DNA of 64,000 nucleotides from Bacillus_BA songklensis (lineage in GTDB: Bacteria > Bacillota > Bacilli > Bacillales > Bacillaceae_H), in assembly GCF_042649685.1 (NCBI RefSeq), contig NZ_JBHRZT010000073.1, forward strand, positions 186,001-250,000. Reading direction: 5' to 3'. Below the pieces are notes generated by a model that worked only from the letters and a program-made list of their open reading frames with translations, did no database searches and was not told where the DNA came from. The translations under genes were made by a program, and so were the position numbers. This document shows, one piece after another, positions 1 to 9,100 of the stretch (the first letter of the stretch is position 1; every line of letters starts with the position of its first letter).

Positions 1-480
1 TATGTGGGATCGGTGCTGTTTTACAGTATCCAGGCCGTCATCGCCAAGGGCTTTTATACATTGGAAAAAGGGCATTATATGCTCCGAATTGGCATCATTT
101 CCATCATATGCAACATCATTTTCAATGCCATTTTAGTCAAAACCATGGGTGCGACCGGCCTTGCGCTGTCCTTCTCGCTCGTTGGGTTTGTCTACTCTGC
201 CATTACGTTCAGCACCCTTTATAAACTATCAGGCGGGTTCAGCTTAAGTTATGTGGCGAAAGAGTATGGAAAAGTGTTTGTGGCAACAGCTGTGATGGTC
301 GTTGTTTTATTATTGATCAAAGGATTTATGTTATCATGGAACGTATATGTGTATGTAGCGGTGATGATGGTCATCGGAGCCGTAGTGTATTTTGCCGTCT
401 TATTTCTGACGCGTTCTCAATCCATGAGAGAATTAGTCAACATTAAGCAATTTAAACGTAAAGCAAGTGAAGGGAGGTAA
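1..480 (+). CDS. MurJ/Wzx-type flippase, C-terminal part (5' truncated by window)
   Basis: The reading frame is open from the first base, so the true start lies outside the window; 159 residues of the C-terminus remain. The visible part has four to five hydrophobic helices and a pattern typical of the MurJ/MviN and Wzx flippase superfamily: a helix ending in a short basic loop, then GIISI followed by a helix, then a GATGLALSFSLV-type helix. These proteins move undecaprenyl-linked lipid II or polysaccharide repeat units across the membrane. Directly downstream lies a Wzy-like polymerase, so flipping of a secondary wall polysaccharide unit is more likely here than housekeeping lipid II transport (inference). 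The last codons contain GGGAGG, which may serve as the ribosome site of the next gene. Confidence 0.75.
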   Translation, partial: YVGSVLFYSIQAVIAKGFYTLEKGHYMLRIGIISIICNIIFNAILVKTMGATGLALSFSLVGFVYSAITFSTLYKLSGGFSLSYVAKEYGKVFVATAVMVVVLLLIKGFMLSWNVYVYVAVMMVIGAVVYFAVLFLTRSQSMRELVNIKQFKRKASEGR

Positions 481-482
481 GT

Positions 483-503
483 GTTACTAACCATTTTAGT
501 AAC
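483..503 (+). promoter_or_regulatory. Hairpin between Shine-Dalgarno and start codon of the polymerase gene
   Basis: GTTACTAA (483-490) and TTAGTAAC (496-503) form a perfect 8-bp stem. The only good ribosome site upstream of the ATG at 513 is GGGAGG at 472-477, about 35 bases away, which is too far for normal initiation. Folding this hairpin would bring the two within normal reach. Translational control is inference. Confidence 0.4.
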
Positions 504-512
504 AGCACCTTT

Positions 513-1778
513 ATGTTAAAAAACAATCGTATTATTCGAACGATTAATAAATATGACGTATTTTCTCCCTACATTTTCTTTCCATCAATCATGATCATTT
601 ACTTTTTCTTCAGCTTATTTGACTTCGGTCGTGTCGAGCTGTTTGATGCAAAGAAAAATATTGTGCCGGTCATTTTGGTCGGATTATTGGCCTATTATGC
701 CGCCGTATTTGTAGTGAGAAAACTTGGTTGGACGTTCCCGACATTCGGTTTGGGATTTTTAAAAGGGAAAACGATTTGGTTTTTATATTTACTGGGACTA
801 GTTGGCCTTGCGAGCTATTTGATCATGTTGTTTACGGGACAAATCGGGATTACGGATGAATCCGTACGCCGTAATTTGGATCCGAAACTGAACTTCTTAA
901 GTACCTTTTTATGGTTTGCCGTCATTTTTATTATCAGTTACCGCATCATTAAGGAAAAACAGTTTAAAAAATCGTATATTATCTTATTGTTGTTCATTTT
1001 TGCGGCATTCATGTTAATGGGATATCGGACAGCCATTGCCATTATGTTCTTTACATCCATGTTGATTTTCCACTACATGGTACGCCGTATTAGTACGTCA
1101 TGGCTGATCCTATTCATGACGATCATCTTTGTTTCCTTCTCGCTGTTTGGATTGTTCCGTGTCCTCACAGAAGACACAACGAAAGAATTCAACAAACGTG
1201 AAGGTCCGCAAGTGGAGCTTACAGAGGAGAAAGCAGATCGAATTCTGCAGCTAAGACGCGAAGTAAACAAGACGCCTAAAGCCATCCGTGCCTTAACGGA
1301 AACCATGGTAACCGGCCGTATCGTTGTAAGTAAAATCATGGAATATACAGAAGATCACGGTTATTTAAAAGGAGAACTTCATAAAGGAATTTTCTCGACC
1401 GTTCTGCCGGGTGAACAAGTGTCGCCTCGTATGATGATTACGGATGCCGTGAACTCGTATGCCATCAAGGATGGAAACTACATTACACGCCCAGGGCGTA
1501 CAACGACTCCAACGATTTTAGGTCAATTGTTCATTGAAGGCGGCTATGTCGCGGTGGCGATTGGATTGGCCATTTACGGAGCGGTGTTGACGATGTTGTA
1601 TAACCAAATGATGAAAACGGGCGCGAAGTCCTATCAGACCATTGCGTATGGTTTCGTGATGACCATTTTCATGATTTCCATTCATACGGGTTTACTTGAT
1701 TTAGTGTTCCTGATCATGATTGTGTACGCGATTATATCCACAAGCATCGAGCAAGACCGCGAGCTAATCGAGGATTAA
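513..1778 (+). CDS. Wzy-like oligosaccharide repeat-unit polymerase (polytopic membrane protein)
   Basis: A 421-residue protein with about ten to twelve predicted membrane segments and one large extracytoplasmic loop (roughly residues 220-330) rich in charged residues. This layout is characteristic of O-antigen/capsule polymerases (Wzy) and related ligases; sequence conservation in the family is low, so the call rests on topology and context. It would polymerise lipid-linked sugar repeats outside the membrane. It follows a flippase gene by 32 bases, probably in one operon. In B. anthracis a Wzy homologue belongs to the S-layer locus and helps make the pyruvylated secondary wall polysaccharide that SLH domains bind; the same role here is inferred from the neighbouring slaP/secA2. 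Confidence 0.65.
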   Translation: MLKNNRIIRTINKYDVFSPYIFFPSIMIIYFFFSLFDFGRVELFDAKKNIVPVILVGLLAYYAAVFVVRKLGWTFPTFGLGFLKGKTIWFLYLLGLVGLASYLIMLFTGQIGITDESVRRNLDPKLNFLSTFLWFAVIFIISYRIIKEKQFKKSYIILLLFIFAAFMLMGYRTAIAIMFFTSMLIFHYMVRRISTSWLILFMTIIFVSFSLFGLFRVLTEDTTKEFNKREGPQVELTEEKADRILQLRREVNKTPKAIRALTETMVTGRIVVSKIMEYTEDHGYLKGELHKGIFSTVLPGEQVSPRMMITDAVNSYAIKDGNYITRPGRTTTPTILGQLFIEGGYVAVAIGLAIYGAVLTMLYNQMMKTGAKSYQTIAYGFVMTIFMISIHTGLLDLVFLIMIVYAIISTSIEQDRELIED

Positions 1779-1892
1779 ATTATTTAGAAGAAAAAACAAA
1801 AAAACAAATTGTCCTCGATGCATTTAGATGGTAAAATGAGAGTAGAGAGAAATATTTCCTTCTTTTGAAATAATAACCTCGGTTGGTAGCCC

Positions 1893-1932
1893 AATGAGAA
1901 AAACGCCTAAAGGTTTAGGCGTTTTTCTCATT
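1893..1932. terminator. Bidirectional terminator after the polymerase gene
   Basis: Perfect inverted repeat: AATGAGAAAAACGCCTAAA pairs with TTTAGGCGTTTTTCTCATT around a very short loop, with A and T runs on both sides. It lies between convergent genes and could work in either direction. Confidence 0.75.
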
Positions 1933-1960
1933 CTTCTTTTTATAGAGATCTACATCATAA

Positions 1961-2040
1961 CGGGACGTGAATAAACACCATTCACGCCTGGTTATTTATG
2001 CATAAGGGGTTGGCAAATGACCTCACGGTCTTTTGCCAAC
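1961..2040. repeat. Two further inverted repeats in the wzy-slaP gap
   Basis: CGTGAAT...ATTCACG (about 1964-1984) and GTTGGCAAA...TTTTGCCAAC (2010-2040) are consecutive stems separated by TTTATGCATAAG. A comparable hairpin/TTTATGCATAAG/hairpin arrangement closes the window at 63910-63996. The role is unknown; they may be extra termination signals or remnants of a repeat. Confidence 0.45.
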
Positions 2041-2046
2041 AGCAAT

Positions 2047-2086
2047 AAAAGAACCCGTTGAGCATGATGCTCAACGGGTTCTTTTA
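2047..2086. terminator. Bidirectional terminator between convergent wzy-like gene and slaP
   Basis: AAAAGAACCCGTTGAGCA and TGCTCAACGGGTTCTTTT form an 18-bp perfect stem with only a few loop bases. The A/T tails allow termination from both sides. The 125-bp repeat unit A begins at its right edge. Confidence 0.75.
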
Positions 2087-2211
2087 TTGTCTAGCTCCGG
2101 CTCCTAATCTTTCGGTCGTTTCACTTCTGCCCATGAAACCAAAGAGCGGTTTCCCGGTCAGAAGTTCCAACGCCTCTCAAGATTGGACAGTCGCCTGCGC
2201 TTTTCTTATTG
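2081..2211 (-). repeat. 125-bp dispersed repeat, unit A, overlapping the slaP stop codon
   Basis: This unit runs from about CTTTTATTGTCTAGC to the block CTTTTCTTATTG. It is nearly identical to units at 3173-3299 and 3417-3599. Internally CTTCTG pairs with CAGAAG, and GAAACC pairs with GGTTTC, giving a two-step hairpin. The end of the unit supplies the last codon and stop (CAA TAA on the minus strand) of slaP. Similar elements are common between genes in Bacillus genomes from general knowledge; no mobility gene is visible. Confidence 0.8.
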
Positions 2212-3102
2212 CTTCGGGTACACTTTCCATGTGCTTAAGTCCATTGTTTCTTTTTGAACGAGCTCTTTCGGGAAAATGAATGTCCAAGGTTTCGTTGTGT
2301 AAGCCTTGACGGTAAAATCGTTCAGATGAAATCCGCCTGTTGCGATCACTTCACCGCTTGCATCCTCTACGATAAGAGGGATTTGCTGGAACGTGACATC
2401 TTTTTCACTGCCGTTTCGGATTAACACCGAAACGTGTAAACTTTCGTTGTCGTCCTGGCGAATTTGCAGACCCATGAAGTTCACTTCGCCTTCTTGCGGC
2501 GGCGTCAGTTGTTTTTCTACAAGCTCTCTCAATTTTTCTTTTTCTTCTTCCGGTAAAGCTTGCTCCCAGCTTTCTTCCAGGTCCATTTTATGGGCAGGCT
2601 TTAGTTGGAAAGCAAGAGTCCAGCCGCTCTCAGGAAGCTCAGCGGCTTTGACGGTCGAAGGCTCAAAGACGAAATTCCACGGGCGGCTTGAAGCAGCCGG
2701 AAGCTCGCCTAATTCCGATAAATCAAAACGCTTTTTCGCCAATACTTCTTTTTCGGATCCTAATAAGACAAGAGCCATTTCTTCCAGCTTGATCGGACGA
2801 TTTAAGCTGCTTCGCACAAGCGCGTTGACAATGACACGTCCCGTTTTTTCCTCATGCCGGAGCTCAAGGCCGGATAATGAAAGCTGATTCGGCTTTAATG
2901 GCTCACAATCATTGTTCAAGAATTGATACACATATTTATCTTCTTCCGTGATGTTCCAATCAGGATGAATCGAAAGTTTCGTTTGCACAAGCTCTTCTTC
3001 TACTGCTGTTTCTTCCGCAGCCGTTACGTCTTTCGACTCAACGGTGCTGTCTAATCCTTGCTTCTTCGGATTTTTGCTTTTCCATTTAAAAAACGATAAC
3101 AT
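2206..3102 (-). CDS. slaP: SlaP-like accessory Sec S-layer assembly protein
   Basis: A 298-residue protein without a signal peptide. After an acidic, low-complexity N-terminus (residues 10-45) it has two related blocks, about residues 75-150 and 205-285. Each has a GL-[EQ]-[LI]-R start, a buried beta-rich stretch and a conserved [KR]PW.F.F ending (RPWNFVF and KPWTFIF). This duplicated 'SLAP' repeat is the signature of the SlaP/SlaQ family, which works with SecA2 to export S-layer proteins in B. anthracis. The gene lies on the same strand as secA2, 494 bases downstream, with only repeats between. The start has GGGGG upstream. The stop codon lies in a dispersed repeat. Confidence 0.85.
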   Translation of the reverse strand: MLSFFKWKSKNPKKQGLDSTVESKDVTAAEETAVEEELVQTKLSIHPDWNITEEDKYVYQFLNNDCEPLKPNQLSLSGLELRHEEKTGRVIVNALVRSSLNRPIKLEEMALVLLGSEKEVLAKKRFDLSELGELPAASSRPWNFVFEPSTVKAAELPESGWTLAFQLKPAHKMDLEESWEQALPEEEKEKLRELVEKQLTPPQEGEVNFMGLQIRQDDNESLHVSVLIRNGSEKDVTFQQIPLIVEDASGEVIATGGFHLNDFTVKAYTTKPWTFIFPKELVQKETMDLSTWKVYPKQ

Positions 3103-3127
3103 GTGAAAACCCCCGTTTATGCTCAGA

Positions 3128-3168
3128 CTTCCATCAGCGGGAGGGGATCCTGCCGCTGATGGAAGCTT
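3128..3168 (+). repeat. Strong hairpin at the head of the secA2-slaP repeat array
   Basis: CTTCCATCAGCGG (3128-3140) pairs with CCGCTGATGGAAG (3153-3165), followed on the plus strand by CTTTTCTTATTG. A T-run exists only in the plus direction, antisense to slaP and secA2, so it is not an obvious terminator for them. Confidence 0.55.
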
Positions 3169-3172
3169 TTCT

Positions 3173-3599
3173 TATTGTCCAGCTCCGGCTCCTAATCTTT
3201 CGGTCGTTTCACTTCTGCCCATGAAACCAAAGAGCGGTTTCCCGGTCAGAAGTTCCAACGCCTCTCAAGATTGAACAGTCACCTGCGCTTTTCCTTATTG
3301 TCCAGCTCCGAAAGCCAAACCGCACGGTCATTTCACTTCTTCCTGCGGAGTCAAAAAGCGCCTCCTTCTCAGAAGTTCCAATGCCCTATCGGTTTAAGCA
3401 GGCTTTCTCCGCTTTTCTTATTGTCCGGCTCCGGCTCCTAATCTTTCGGTCGTTTCACTTCTGCCCATGAAACCAAAGAGCGGTTTCCCGGTCAGAAGTT
3501 CCGAAGTACAGGACGTACAAAGGCAGACGTTGCGACAGGACGTCGCGATTTTAGTCTGCCAACTTCTATACAATTGAACAGTCGCCTGCGCTTTTCTTA
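3173..3599 (-). repeat. Tandem array of three 125-bp repeat units (B, C, D) between secA2 and slaP
   Basis: Three head-to-tail units each begin TTATTGTCC-[AG]-GCTCCG and end in a CTTTTC-type block. Unit B (3173-3299) and unit D (3417-3599) are nearly identical to unit A. Unit C (3295-3416) has drifted in sequence but keeps CTTCT/AGAAG and replaces the inner GAAACC/GGTTTC pair by GGAG/CTCC. Unit D is interrupted at about 3500-3570 by a different block containing AGTACAGGACGTAC and GTCGCGATTTTAGTCTGCC. The right edge supplies the secA2 stop codon. No gene is visible in this 494-base gap. Confidence 0.8.
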
Positions 3600-5972
3600 T
3601 TGCACTGTTTGTTCTGCTTTCATTTCTTGAGCTGTTTCCACTAGCTGTGCCAGCTGTTTGGCCGCTTCCTTTTCTAAATGATGGTACATGCTGGTGAACA
3701 GTTCCAATCCTTCACGCTGGTACTGGCGCATCGGATCTTCTTGACTGTAGCTGCGAAGGCCGATTCCTTCTTTTAAACGCTCCATGGCTTCTAAATGTTT
3801 AATCCACTCGCGGTCGACCGTGTTTAAAAGCATGGTTTTGAACGTATATTGGAAGCGGGCATCTTCTTTATATGACTCTAATTGCTCGATATATTGCTTG
3901 ATGGCAGGGAACACCACTTGTTCCACTTCATCAAGCTCATGAACAGGATGATCGAACGAAATAGGAAAGCCATGGAGAATTTCCTTCATTTCTTCTTCCA
4001 GTTCTTTCATATCCCACTCTTCCGGTAATATCTCTTCATGACAGACTTGATTCATCGCAGCTTCTGCATAAGACGTAATCATCGGTTCAACGAGCGATAA
4101 ACTGTCTTCTGCCAGAAGGACTTTGTCACGCAGTTTATAAATAACCCCGCGCTGTTCATTGATCACGTTATCCAGCTTTAAGTTATACTCGCGCATGGAG
4201 TAGTTGCTTCCTTCACAAATGCGTTGCACGCGATCAACGAACTCGCCGATCTTTTTATTGAGCACCAAACCGTCTTCGTTCGTTTGAAGCTGCTTTTCCA
4301 TCTTTTCCAGTTCTTCTTTTGCAAAGCGGCGGAACATATCATCTTCAAGCGAGATGAAGAACTGAGAACGACCCGGATCTCCCTGGCGGCCGGAACGTCC
4401 CTTCAGCTGGTTATCAATGCGGCGTGACTCATGGCGTTCTGTTCCCAATACGAAAAGTCCGCCTAATTCTTCGACGCCTTCTCCCAGTTTAATGTCGGTT
4501 CCGCGTCCTGCCATGTTCGTCGCAATCGTGATTTGGCCCTTTTGGCCGGCGCTGGTGATGAGTTCAATTTCTTGCTCCACACTTTTGGCATTTAAAATGT
4601 GATACGATAAACCCACTTCATCTAAATACGTTGCCACTTTTTCAGACTGCAGAATGGAAGTCGTTCCGATCAGGATCGGTTGTCCTGTTTCATGGACGCG
4701 TTTTGCTTCCTTCGCTACGGCTTTATATTTATCATCGATGGTGGCGAACACAAGATCTGTTTCATCTTGACGCTGAATAGGGCGGTTCGTGGGAATTTGG
4801 ATCACATCCATTGCATACAATTGTTGAAACTCTTTTTCCTCTGTTTTCGCTGTTCCGGTCATTCCGGAAAGGACAGGATAGAGGCGGAAATAGTTTTGAA
4901 TTGTGATGGATGCCTGCGTTTTATTTTCTTCTGTAATCTCGACGCCTTCTTTTGCTTCAAGCGCTTGATGCAAGCCGTTGCTTAATGTACGGCCTTCCAT
5001 TGTACGGCCTGTAAACATATCGACAAGTAAAATCTTATTGTCTTTTACGATATAATCGACGTCTCTTGTGAACATGACATGTGCGCGCAATGCCTGAATC
5101 ATATAATGATAAAGCGTTTGGTGCTCCAGCTCGTATAAGTTATCGATGCCGAATCCTTGCTCGATCTTTTCGATGCCTTCCTCTGTGAAGCTCGTCGCTT
5201 TTGTTTCTTCATCATAGTGATAATGAACATTGAGTTCAAATGTTTTCACGATTTTGGCGCATAAATGATGCAAGTTGAAGCTGGAAGTTGTTTTGCCGGC
5301 GATGATGAGCGGTGTTTTCGCTTCATCGATCAGCACGCTGTCCACTTCATCAATGATGGCATAATGATACGGGCGCTGTACGCGCTGATTGACATCGTAC
5401 ACCATATGGTCACGAAGGTGATCAAAGCCGAACTCGTTGCCGACTCCGTATGTGATGTCTGCCTCGTAAGCGATCTTTTTCTGATCAAGCGGCATCATCG
5501 GTACATTCAAGCCCACCGTTAATCCTAAAAACTCATGGATTTGCCCAATGAGATCGCGGTCACGGCGTGCCAGGTAATCATTTACCGTAATAACATGAAC
5601 ACCTTTTCCTTCAAGAGCCCGTAAGTAACTTGGCAAGGAAGCGACTAACGTTTTTCCTTCACCTGTCGGCATTTCTGCGATATTTCCTTCTGTCAGAACA
5701 AGGCCTCCGATTAACTGCACATCGAAATGGCGCATGCCAAGCACGCGTTTTGCCGCTTCACGTACAGTGGCGAATGCTTCGAGTTGAATATCAAATACCG
5801 TTTTTCCCTCGGCTAATTGTTGTTTAAATTCAATTGTTTTATGTTGAAGTTCTTCATCTGTTAACGCTTCAAAAGCAGGCTCGAGACGATTAATCTCTTC
5901 TACCATTTTGTAGTATTTCTTAATTCGTCTGTCCTGGTTATCGCCAATCATTTTCTTGATGTAAGATAACAT
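3597..5972 (-). CDS. secA2: Accessory Sec translocase ATPase SecA2
   Basis: A 791-residue DEAD-type preprotein translocase motor. Visible motifs are Walker A in AEMPTGEGKTLVA (about residues 98-110), Walker B-type DEVDSVLIDEA, GMTGTA, and the helicase block NMAGRGTDIKLGEGV near residue 490, followed by RHESRRIDNQLKGRSGRQGD. The C-terminus ends in a glutamine/lysine tail and lacks the Cys-rich zinc-binding tail of housekeeping SecA, as expected for Gram-positive SecA2. The length matches B. anthracis SecA2, which exports the S-layer proteins Sap and EA1. Here it is followed by slaP and surrounded by SLH protein genes. A sigma-A-like promoter lies just upstream. The stop codon sits at the edge of a dispersed repeat. 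Confidence 0.95.
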   Translation of the reverse strand: MLSYIKKMIGDNQDRRIKKYYKMVEEINRLEPAFEALTDEELQHKTIEFKQQLAEGKTVFDIQLEAFATVREAAKRVLGMRHFDVQLIGGLVLTEGNIAEMPTGEGKTLVASLPSYLRALEGKGVHVITVNDYLARRDRDLIGQIHEFLGLTVGLNVPMMPLDQKKIAYEADITYGVGNEFGFDHLRDHMVYDVNQRVQRPYHYAIIDEVDSVLIDEAKTPLIIAGKTTSSFNLHHLCAKIVKTFELNVHYHYDEETKATSFTEEGIEKIEQGFGIDNLYELEHQTLYHYMIQALRAHVMFTRDVDYIVKDNKILLVDMFTGRTMEGRTLSNGLHQALEAKEGVEITEENKTQASITIQNYFRLYPVLSGMTGTAKTEEKEFQQLYAMDVIQIPTNRPIQRQDETDLVFATIDDKYKAVAKEAKRVHETGQPILIGTTSILQSEKVATYLDEVGLSYHILNAKSVEQEIELITSAGQKGQITIATNMAGRGTDIKLGEGVEELGGLFVLGTERHESRRIDNQLKGRSGRQGDPGRSQFFISLEDDMFRRFAKEELEKMEKQLQTNEDGLVLNKKIGEFVDRVQRICEGSNYSMREYNLKLDNVINEQRGVIYKLRDKVLLAEDSLSLVEPMITSYAEAAMNQVCHEEILPEEWDMKELEEEMKEILHGFPISFDHPVHELDEVEQVVFPAIKQYIEQLESYKEDARFQYTFKTMLLNTVDREWIKHLEAMERLKEGIGLRSYSQEDPMRQYQREGLELFTSMYHHLEKEAAKQLAQLVETAQEMKAEQTVQ

Positions 5973-6011
5973 CTCTTATTCTCCTAGCCTTTCTAACTAT
6001 TTTCTAAAAAC

Positions 6012-6040
6012 AGTATAGCATTCTTCTTTACCAGTTTCAC
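6012..6040 (-). promoter_or_regulatory. Sigma-A-like promoter of secA2
   Basis: On the minus strand GTGAAA is followed by 17 bases and TATACT, about 40-70 bases upstream of the secA2 start. The -10 matches consensus at five of six positions. Assignment is by sequence only. Confidence 0.5.
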
Positions 6041-6191
6041 TTTAAATTGGCAAACATTTTCTTTCGTTCCATATCCAAATTAAGGTAAAATATAATTATA
6101 TGAAAAAACTGTAAAAATTATGAAACTTTTTCCCTGCACCAATCGTCTATATATTGTATTGGTAAATTTTACATATGAAAGGGGTATATAC

Positions 6192-9100
6192 ATGGGGAAT
6201 TGGAAGAAAAAGGCTTTAATGTTTGGACTGGCTTCTTCATTACTGATCCCGTCCGTCGCTTCAGCCTCCGTGAATGGAGCGGCAACCGGAAAAGAAAAAC
6301 CGGAATATAATTTGCTCGAAAGGTTGAACATCTCGACAAAGGAAAGAAACAAACTGCTTTACCAGGAGAAGCAGAAAGATTTACAGCAGTACAGCGATAA
6401 TACGATCATCGTGAAATACAATAAAAAACTTTCCAGTACCCAACACCGCCAGCTTGGCGGACAAGTGATCCGCTCTTATCCGGAGTTCGGTTATGAAGTC
6501 ATCCTCTTGCAAAAGGGCAGAAAGATGGAAGATGCGCTTAAGGCCTATCGCCATGTAAGCGGTGTCGCTTCCGTATCGCCGAGCGTGAAGCTGCAGATGT
6601 TCGGCAGCCCGAGTAATGCGGGAGACCCGAAGGAAAAAGAGATGTATCATCTCTCCCAATTGCAAATTGACAAAGCCATCGCCATGGCCGGGAAGAACGA
6701 TGTAACTGTTGCGGTCATTGACCAGGGCGTCGATGCCAATCATCCTGAATTCAAAGGGCGCATCTCCTCACCGGTAAGTATCGCAGACCCGGCCAATCCC
6801 GCACCTCCGGGAGAACATGGGACACATGTAGCCGGAATTATCGGGGCAGCTGCAGGTAACGGCGTTGGGGGCCATGGGATCAATCCGAAAGCAAAAATCA
6901 TGTCGATCAGTGTATTTGATCAGTTCAGCGGTGATTATGTGTTGGCCGATGCGATTCTTTATGCGGCTGAACATGGCGCGGATGTCATCAATATGAGTTT
7001 AGGGGCATATATCGAAATGCCGCTCGTTGAAGAAGCCGTTAAGAAAGCGGTAGACAAAGGAGTGGTCGTCGTAGCGGCTGCAGGAAACTCGGCGGACATG
7101 ACGTATGGATATCCAGCTGCTTATGATGGAGTCATCTCAGTTGGATCGACAAACGATCAAAAGAAAAAATCATGGTATTCGACCTATGGACCGGTCCTTG
7201 ACGTCGTGGCTCCGGGAGAAGATGTGTACAGTTCCCTTTACACACCTATAAAAGGATCGACGTTCGGCAAAATGAGCGGTACATCAATGGCCTCGCCGGT
7301 TGTGGCCGGAATCGCGTCACTCATTAAGTCCAAATATCCAAATTTGAACTCTTATCAAGTTGAAGCCATTCTTGAAAAGACGGCTGCCGACCTTGGAGAT
7401 AAAGGCTATGATTTGGATTATGGCTACGGCTTGGTCAATCCGGTAGCTGCATTAAACTTTGATCCTAAAAAACTACCAACCTTTAAAGATCAAAATGAGA
7501 ATGAAATGTTTAATACGGCTGAACCGATTACGATTTCAGAAGAAGGAACAACACGTACGGGCAAATTGACAAAACCAAGACAAACCGATTGGGTGAAAGT
7601 GAACCTGGAAGAAGGGGAGTACGTTCAATCGATTTTAAGCGGTGCAAAAAATTATGATGATGAATTGAAATTGAAGTTTTACCCGCAGGGAGGTAAAGCC
7701 GAGAAAACGATTGAAGTCAAAAATGGGCGTCAAAACGAATTGGAAGCCAAGCTGTTTAAGGCACCAAGCAAAGGAACCCTTCTCATTGGGGTAACGGACG
7801 AAAATGAAAACTACAGTGAAAGCGGCGAGTCCACATATGAATTGAAGTTAATGAAGGCAAGCGGGGCTTCCGATGAGGTAGGAACGAAAGAAGAGCCAAT
7901 TGAAATAAAAGAATTGCCATTCAACAGCTCTAAATTAGAAGGTAGTCCGCTCACTTTATTAAATGATGAAAAAGCGGACAAGGATTATTTCAAATTCAAG
8001 TTTGATGAACCGACAAAGGTGAACTTCGCGTTATCATCTTTACCGGGCTTGGATACGGAGTTGAAAATTTACCCGGCTGAAATGCTGAATCAAGAACCGC
8101 CAAAAGATCTGCCGGAGTGGGAAAAAGAAAATTGGCCATTCCCGGAAGTGTGGGGCAACAACAATGGATTCAGCAAAGGAGAATCCATCACATTCGAAGC
8201 CATGCCGGAAATGGAGTATGTATTGGAAGTATCGGCAGAAGCTGCAGCATTTAACGATTTCATGATCTTTTTTGGGCCGATCATTGAGCAAGGGACAGAA
8301 GAACAACAAAAACAAATTGTCGGTTCTCTTCTTCCTTATGAGTTAAAAGCTGAAACGAAAGAGCTTCCTGAAGATGAAGACGGCTATCCGAAAGAAGAGC
8401 CGATGCCAGAGGATATGGAAGGTGCAGTGAAAGGAGAACAAGAACAGCAGCAATCACCGGCTGAAATGTTCAAAAACCGTACCTATAAGACAAGCCCTTA
8501 CGACTTCTCTTTATTTGGCGGCGGCCAATGGTTTGACATGAGCAAAGAGGAATTCCAGAACATTAAAGAAGCGGCAAGACCGTTTACTTTCGGGCAAGAA
8601 AAAAACGGATACTTCCAAAAGTCCGGGGACCAGGACTGGTATCGATTTGAAGTGGGAGAATCAGCCATTTATGAACTGGCGATGAATCAAACCGATTCAC
8701 TAAGGCCGGATATGACGCTTTTCGTCTATGATGAAAAAGAAGATAATATCTACCCTGCCTACAGCTCTTGGATGTCATTCAATCCATTTGCAATGGGGCA
8801 AGAACAAACGGAAACGAAGATGACGCTATTCCTGGAAAAAGGCAAGAAATATTATTTAAACACTGCCAACATGAACGGCTTATCATTTGATCCATATGAA
8901 CTGAACGGGAAGAAAGTGAAGGATGCTCCTGTCGATCCAAATGAAAACAATGATCAGATGATTCGTGCCAAAACATTGCAAGCGGGAAGCAAAGTAAAAG
9001 GTAACTTTATCAAGCCTGGCGACATTGATGTATTTTACTATAAGCATCGTCAAAATGATGCGTTATTCGGGTTCCATTTAAATCCGCTCAAAACAACCGA

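Noticed and set aside
1876..1890. 15-base reverse-complement match (ACCTCGGTTGGTAGC) to the chemoreceptor leader at 41304-41318
   Set aside because: A match of this length on either strand is expected by chance a few times in 64 kb and the flanks do not align.
2058..2279. 73-codon frame across repeat unit A
   Set aside because: It lies in the dispersed repeat and runs into slaP antisense; the repeat's drift in unit C does not preserve a frame.
2393..2887. 164-codon plus-strand open frame opposite slaP
   Set aside because: It is antisense to a gene with clear family features, rich in Ser/Arg, and has no ribosome site; a shadow frame.
6120..6191. 24-codon N-terminal extension of the S8 protease
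   Set aside because: It would bury the signal peptide, and the strong ribosome site precedes the ATG at 6192.
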